From Burkholderiaceae bacterium (lineage in GTDB: Bacteria > Pseudomonadota > Gammaproteobacteria > Burkholderiales > Burkholderiaceae), in the NCBI GenBank assembly GCA_947380285.1, contig CANCQD010000088.1, forward strand, positions 1-10,236: 10,236 nucleotides of DNA. Direction: 5' to 3'. Both the position numbers and the translations under genes were made by a program. This document shows positions 7,593 to 10,236 of this stretch, one piece after another (positions within the stretch are counted from its first letter, which is position 1; each line of letters opens with the position of its first letter). The notes beneath the pieces were generated by a model. It was not told the origin of the DNA. It worked only from the letters and a program-made list of their open reading frames with translations, and ran no database searches.

Positions 7593-9074
7593 TTAGTTCA
7601 CCAAAACAATTCCAGGCGGCTTCCACTCTCCCTCGCCTGGCGGCAATATGGATGGAGGAGTCTCTTTTGGCCAGTAAAGACGCATAACCATATAGATGGG
7701 ACCATCGGGCGCTGGCAGCCAATTTGCTTCTTTCGATTTACCTGGCGATTTATTTTGAATGTAGATCGTTATCGATCCATCAGCATTCTTCTTCATCCCC
7801 GGCAACATTGGAGAGTTAATCAGATAGCGATTGATTGGATTTTCGATTAAGAGTTGCGTCTTACCATCGTAAATCGTGATGGACCAAAAGGCATTCACCG
7901 GTGGAAGCTGACCCTTTGCAAAAGTGAGCGTGTAACTGTGCTTGCTGCCATCCAGTATTTCTCCTTGGCCATCCATTCGAGTTAATGGATACATGGCTTC
8001 AACTGAATCGTTTGCATAGATGCCCGCTTTTGCAACAGCAGCACGTTTTAGCCAATCACCATTGAAAAAAGCACGATCCCCACCAGCTAGGCCGCCTACT
8101 CTCCACCCATTAAAGTCTTTACCTCCATTTGCAGCCATTTTTTCAATCTTCTCTTCGCCCTCTTTCATGGCTAAAAGAATTGCAGCTTTGTGTTCGGCCG
8201 AGAGGTCTTTGAAATCAAACTTTCTGCCAGGTCCGATACCAATACTTGCTAATTTTTCGCGGATGGCATTTTCCTCTGGACTGGCTGGTGCAAACTGAAG
8301 CGCAAAGCTGAGATATTCGAAGAAATTGGTTTTCACCATCTCCTTATTGATCTTTGGAAAATCAATTGCTGGCGCAGCAGCTGGAGCAGGTTGTTTGAGA
8401 TAAGCCGAAAGTACTTGTGCTTTATATCCACTTTGCACCTTAACTACATTGGGCATATCCGCTGCATTAAAAAGTTGAGTGCGATAAATTGCTGCAGAAA
8501 ATTGGGTTGATGAACGAAAGACTTGTTTAATACCCGCAGGTGTTTCGCCCTGCCAATCAGGCCCAACCACCATATAGTCGCCAGCCTCACTGCCAGTAGC
8601 ACGGCTACCGATATAACCATAATTAAACGTATTACCATCGCACAACATTACTGCGTAATAACGCTTTTTATCTACTGCAGGCACCGATAACACCATCGGC
8701 TCCGATCTCAAATCCATAAACACAATCGAATAAGGAGTATCGCTATTGGGTGAAACTACTGTCGTATCTTTATAGGTAAATACACGCGCCTCATTATTGA
8801 TCTTATTAAAGGGGGCTTTGAACTGCCCTGAATCGCGATCAATCGCGTAGTCATACATGACTGCATAGTTCATAACGATCGGAAGCCCGTAGATAAATCC
8901 TTCTTCAGCAATCGCTTTTGTCTCAGCAAGACTTGGTACAGGAATGCCCGCTACGGTATCTTTCTTTTCTGCTTGAGAAACGGCATCGTTCTTATTGCCG
9001 CATCCAACGCTCATTACCGCCAGGATGGTCGCAATGATTAATCCAATGAAAGCTGAAACTTGGCGATTTTTCAT
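7593..9074 (-). CDS. DUF1254/DUF1214 domain-containing probable lipoprotein
   Basis: A 493-residue exported protein. The start at 9074 has GAGGG 8 bases upstream and yields a signal peptide ending in MSVGC, so Cys25 is probably lipidated; the lipobox is slightly atypical (Ser at -3). Gly at +2 does not give an inner-membrane retention signal, so outer-membrane anchoring is likely. The DUF1254 domain covers about residues 50-185, with EEGFIYGLPIVMNY, VVSPNSDTPYS (107-117) and KRYYAVMLCDG. The DUF1214 domain covers about 373-478, with FWSITIYDGKTQLL, NPINRYLINSP and NWLPAPDGPIYMVMRLYWP. Both domains are complete. Proteins with this pair are common in environmental bacteria, and their biochemical function is not established. 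It lies downstream of an unrecognised exported protein in the same direction, separated by 125 bases that hold a strong stem-loop, so co-transcription is possible but uncertain. Confidence 0.93.
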   Translation of the reverse strand: MKNRQVSAFIGLIIATILAVMSVGCGNKNDAVSQAEKKDTVAGIPVPSLAETKAIAEEGFIYGLPIVMNYAVMYDYAIDRDSGQFKAPFNKINNEARVFTYKDTTVVSPNSDTPYSIVFMDLRSEPMVLSVPAVDKKRYYAVMLCDGNTFNYGYIGSRATGSEAGDYMVVGPDWQGETPAGIKQVFRSSTQFSAAIYRTQLFNAADMPNVVKVQSGYKAQVLSAYLKQPAPAAAPAIDFPKINKEMVKTNFFEYLSFALQFAPASPEENAIREKLASIGIGPGRKFDFKDLSAEHKAAILLAMKEGEEKIEKMAANGGKDFNGWRVGGLAGGDRAFFNGDWLKRAAVAKAGIYANDSVEAMYPLTRMDGQGEILDGSKHSYTLTFAKGQLPPVNAFWSITIYDGKTQLLIENPINRYLINSPMLPGMKKNADGSITIYIQNKSPGKSKEANWLPAPDGPIYMVMRLYWPKETPPSILPPGEGEWKPPGIVLVN

Positions 9075-9128
9075 GATGCCATCCCTCTTTTTCTCAAGCA
9101 ATCTTATTAATACCCCTGCATGCAAGGA

Positions 9129-9162
9129 GCGTCTCCCACCATCATCGCGTGGTGGGAGACGC
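9129..9162. repeat. Strong GC-rich stem-loop between two exported-protein genes
   Basis: A perfect 13-base inverted repeat: GCGTCTCCCACCA (9129-9141) and TGGTGGGAGACGC (9150-9162) around an 8-base loop. It lies about 40 bases past the stop codon of the 9200-9985 gene and about 55 bases before the DUF1254 start. Read on the minus strand it is followed by TCCTTGC rather than a T-run, so it is not a classical intrinsic terminator. It may block exonucleases, attenuate read-through, or be the remaining part of a terminator or mobile-repeat unit. Confidence 0.8.
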
Positions 9163-9199
9163 GCATAAAACCTAAATCGCTACCGCCGTCAGTAACGCA

Positions 9200-9985
9200 C
9201 TACTTTTTAGTGCTAGCGCCGGCGTTGTACTGGTAGTTGCCCTCAAGTTGGTCGAGGACGATGGTGTTAGGCGGGTTGGAATCAGCGGTGGACGTCAGAG
9301 TCATATCCTTGTCCAACTTGCGCGATCTAAACTTCCATCCCTCAGGCAAGTTCAGGCGCTTGCCAAGGGTAGGTAGGCTTTCGATGGTGTTCTTGGGATC
9401 AATCTTCAAGGACAAACTGAACATGGTGTACACAGCGCCCTCTGGGGTGATCAACTCATACACTGTTTCGCCTGCATTGAAGAAAAAGGTATTGGTTCGC
9501 TTAGACACCAACACTTTATAGGAAGGCAGCGTTCCAGTGACGGCTTTGCTAAGGTCAGGAGTTTCGAAGAGACCTAGCACGCGCAAGGGGATCGTGGAAA
9601 TCACTCTTTCTTTGCAACCATCCCAGGCCGTCCCCGTAATACTGTTCGCTACGAGACGGCGCGGACCATTGAATAAGACGCCATCGCTCCCATATTTCTT
9701 TTTCAATTCATCTGCATTCAGCGCACGGAAGCGTGCGTCCATTACGTCATTGGGCGCCTCAAGGTCCTTGCCTAGCGAATTGTAGTAGTAGCCGATCCCG
9801 CCGCCATTGGCCTGACGGTTCATGAATAGTATTTCGTAGAATGCCTTGCCGCGCCAGTTCTCAATCTTGATTGGACAGGGGTCCGTCAGAGCAACTTTTT
9901 GGTCGGCCAAGGCCGGCGTCATTCCAACTAGCAGCATAAGCGACAGTGCAGCTACTTTGATAGTCATGTCTGTAATTATCTTCAT
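9200..9985 (-). CDS. Secreted protein of unknown function, GC-richer than its neighbours
   Basis: A 261-residue protein that I do not recognise. The start at 9985 has GGGAG about 6 bases upstream. The signal peptide runs to ALA at residue 27, and the mature protein starts DQKVALTDPCPIKIENWRGK. The mature part (about 234 residues) has two cysteines (in DPCPIK and WDGCKER) that could form a disulfide in the periplasm, no further membrane segment, and a mixed alpha/beta look with aromatic-rich segments such as GGGIGYYYNSLG, NTFFFNAGETVYELI and GAVYTMFSLSL. It ends VLDQLEGNYQYNAGASTKK. Hand-sampled lines are about 47-58 percent GC against 38-45 percent in sampled lines of neighbouring genes. Together with the nearby tRNA this suggests acquisition from another genome. 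It lies in the same direction as the DUF1254 lipoprotein gene, and joint function is possible but not shown. Confidence 0.85.
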   Translation of the reverse strand: MKIITDMTIKVAALSLMLLVGMTPALADQKVALTDPCPIKIENWRGKAFYEILFMNRQANGGGIGYYYNSLGKDLEAPNDVMDARFRALNADELKKKYGSDGVLFNGPRRLVANSITGTAWDGCKERVISTIPLRVLGLFETPDLSKAVTGTLPSYKVLVSKRTNTFFFNAGETVYELITPEGAVYTMFSLSLKIDPKNTIESLPTLGKRLNLPEGWKFRSRKLDKDMTLTSTADSNPPNTIVLDQLEGNYQYNAGASTKK

Positions 9986-10007
9986 TTAGCTCTCCCGTAA
10001 GAAGGTA

Positions 10008-10042
10008 ATAATATGTTCGAGATGATGAGTAAATAATACTCA
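10008..10042 (-). promoter_or_regulatory. Candidate promoter and operator of the 9200-9985 gene
   Basis: On the minus strand a good -10 box TATTAT (10008-10013) would place the transcript start near 10001, giving a leader of about 15 bases that includes the ribosome-binding site. No good -35 box stands at the right distance. Instead the inverted repeat TGAGTA-5-TACTCA (10026-10042) covers the -35 position, as an activator or repressor site might. A second inverted repeat, AATAAATC / GATTTATT, lies further upstream at 10051-10081. Confidence 0.35.
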
Positions 10043-10132
10043 AAATCAGAAATAAATCCACCCAAATTGCTGAGATTTATTCCTCAAATAAAAAATTACA
10101 GCAAGTCCTCAATTTAAGCTTAATGATTCAGA

Positions 10133-10158
10133 TAAAGAAAAACCACCCGAAGGTGGTT
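10133..10158 (-). terminator. Intrinsic terminator of the tRNA transcript
   Basis: On the minus strand AACCACC pairs with GGTGGTT (7 base pairs, 10141-10158) around the very stable TTCG loop, followed by TTTCTTTATC. It lies 64 bases past the tRNA 3' end, as expected for a terminator of a tRNA gene entering from the right. Two copies of TTGGTAAC (10160-10167 and 10172-10179) sit just ahead of it. Confidence 0.85.
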
Positions 10159-10222
10159 CTTGGTAACGATTTTGGTAACAAGGCTGTTGTATTGCCACAA
10201 ACTCTTGTAATACCTAGTAATT

Positions 10223-10236
10223 TGGCGGAAGAGGTG
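10223..10236 (-). tRNA. Partial tRNA, 3' end, probably tRNA-Ser
   Basis: The last 14 bases, read on the minus strand, are CACCTCTTCCGCCA: the end of a T-stem, the acceptor 3' strand CTCTTCC, a discriminator G and an encoded CCA tail. A discriminator G with this acceptor sequence fits tRNA-Ser best, but the anticodon lies outside the window. The downstream terminator at 10133-10158 supports a transcript ending here. Confidence 0.65.

Noticed and set aside
8020..8298. Plus-strand open frame inside the DUF1254/DUF1214 gene
   Set aside because: It is antisense to a complete, well-supported coding region, has no recognisable domain, and its Pro/Ser/Ala-rich sequence is typical of a shadow frame.
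10160..10179. Two copies of TTGGTAAC with a 12-base period next to the tRNA terminator
   Set aside because: Only two copies are present, and they resemble neither a regulator array nor a CRISPR repeat. They are too short to support a function.

Overview
The window looks like chromosomal DNA from a betaproteobacterium of the Burkholderiaceae. The best fit is a small-genome, moderate-GC freshwater type such as Polynucleobacter. This is inferred from a Bug-family solute receptor next to a CaiB/BaiF CoA-transferase and a crotonase-fold protein, a combination typical of Burkholderiales, together with a GC content of roughly 45 percent in hand-sampled lines. No taxonomic marker gene is complete here, so the assignment is tentative.

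Layout. Positions 1-273 hold no complete gene, only a weak terminator candidate for the operon to its right. Positions 274-2098 are a minus-strand pair: a Bug-type periplasmic receptor followed by a crotonase-family protein that lacks both canonical catalytic glutamates. A class III CoA-transferase (2175-3425) diverges from this pair across a 76-base gap. Together they look like a small catabolic module: an organic acid is bound in the periplasm, activated by CoA transfer and processed as a CoA ester. The substrate cannot be read from the sequence. A perfect 26-base palindrome (3452-3477) can end transcription from both sides.

Positions 3497-5602 (minus) encode a secreted SdsA1/BDS1-type alkylsulfatase with every expected metal-ligand motif. 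An exported, probably outer-membrane beta-barrel protein (5688-6641, plus) diverges from it across 85 bases. The shared control region suggests a joint role at the cell surface, but that is inference.

The right part is all minus strand and all exported: a monohaem cytochrome c (6770-7279), a DUF1254/DUF1214 lipoprotein (7593-9074) and an unrecognised secreted protein (9200-9985). The last gene is visibly richer in GC than its neighbours and is followed by a strong GC-rich stem-loop (9129-9162). At the right edge are a tRNA terminator with a UUCG loop (10133-10158) and the 3' end of a minus-strand tRNA, most likely tRNA-Ser (10223-10236). This is a plausible setting for acquired DNA.

No IS element, CRISPR array, toxin-antitoxin pair or phage gene was seen. 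Nothing here clearly amounts to a previously undescribed system. The most open questions are the function of the 9200-9985 protein, the beta-barrel paired with the alkylsulfatase, and the glutamate-less crotonase.
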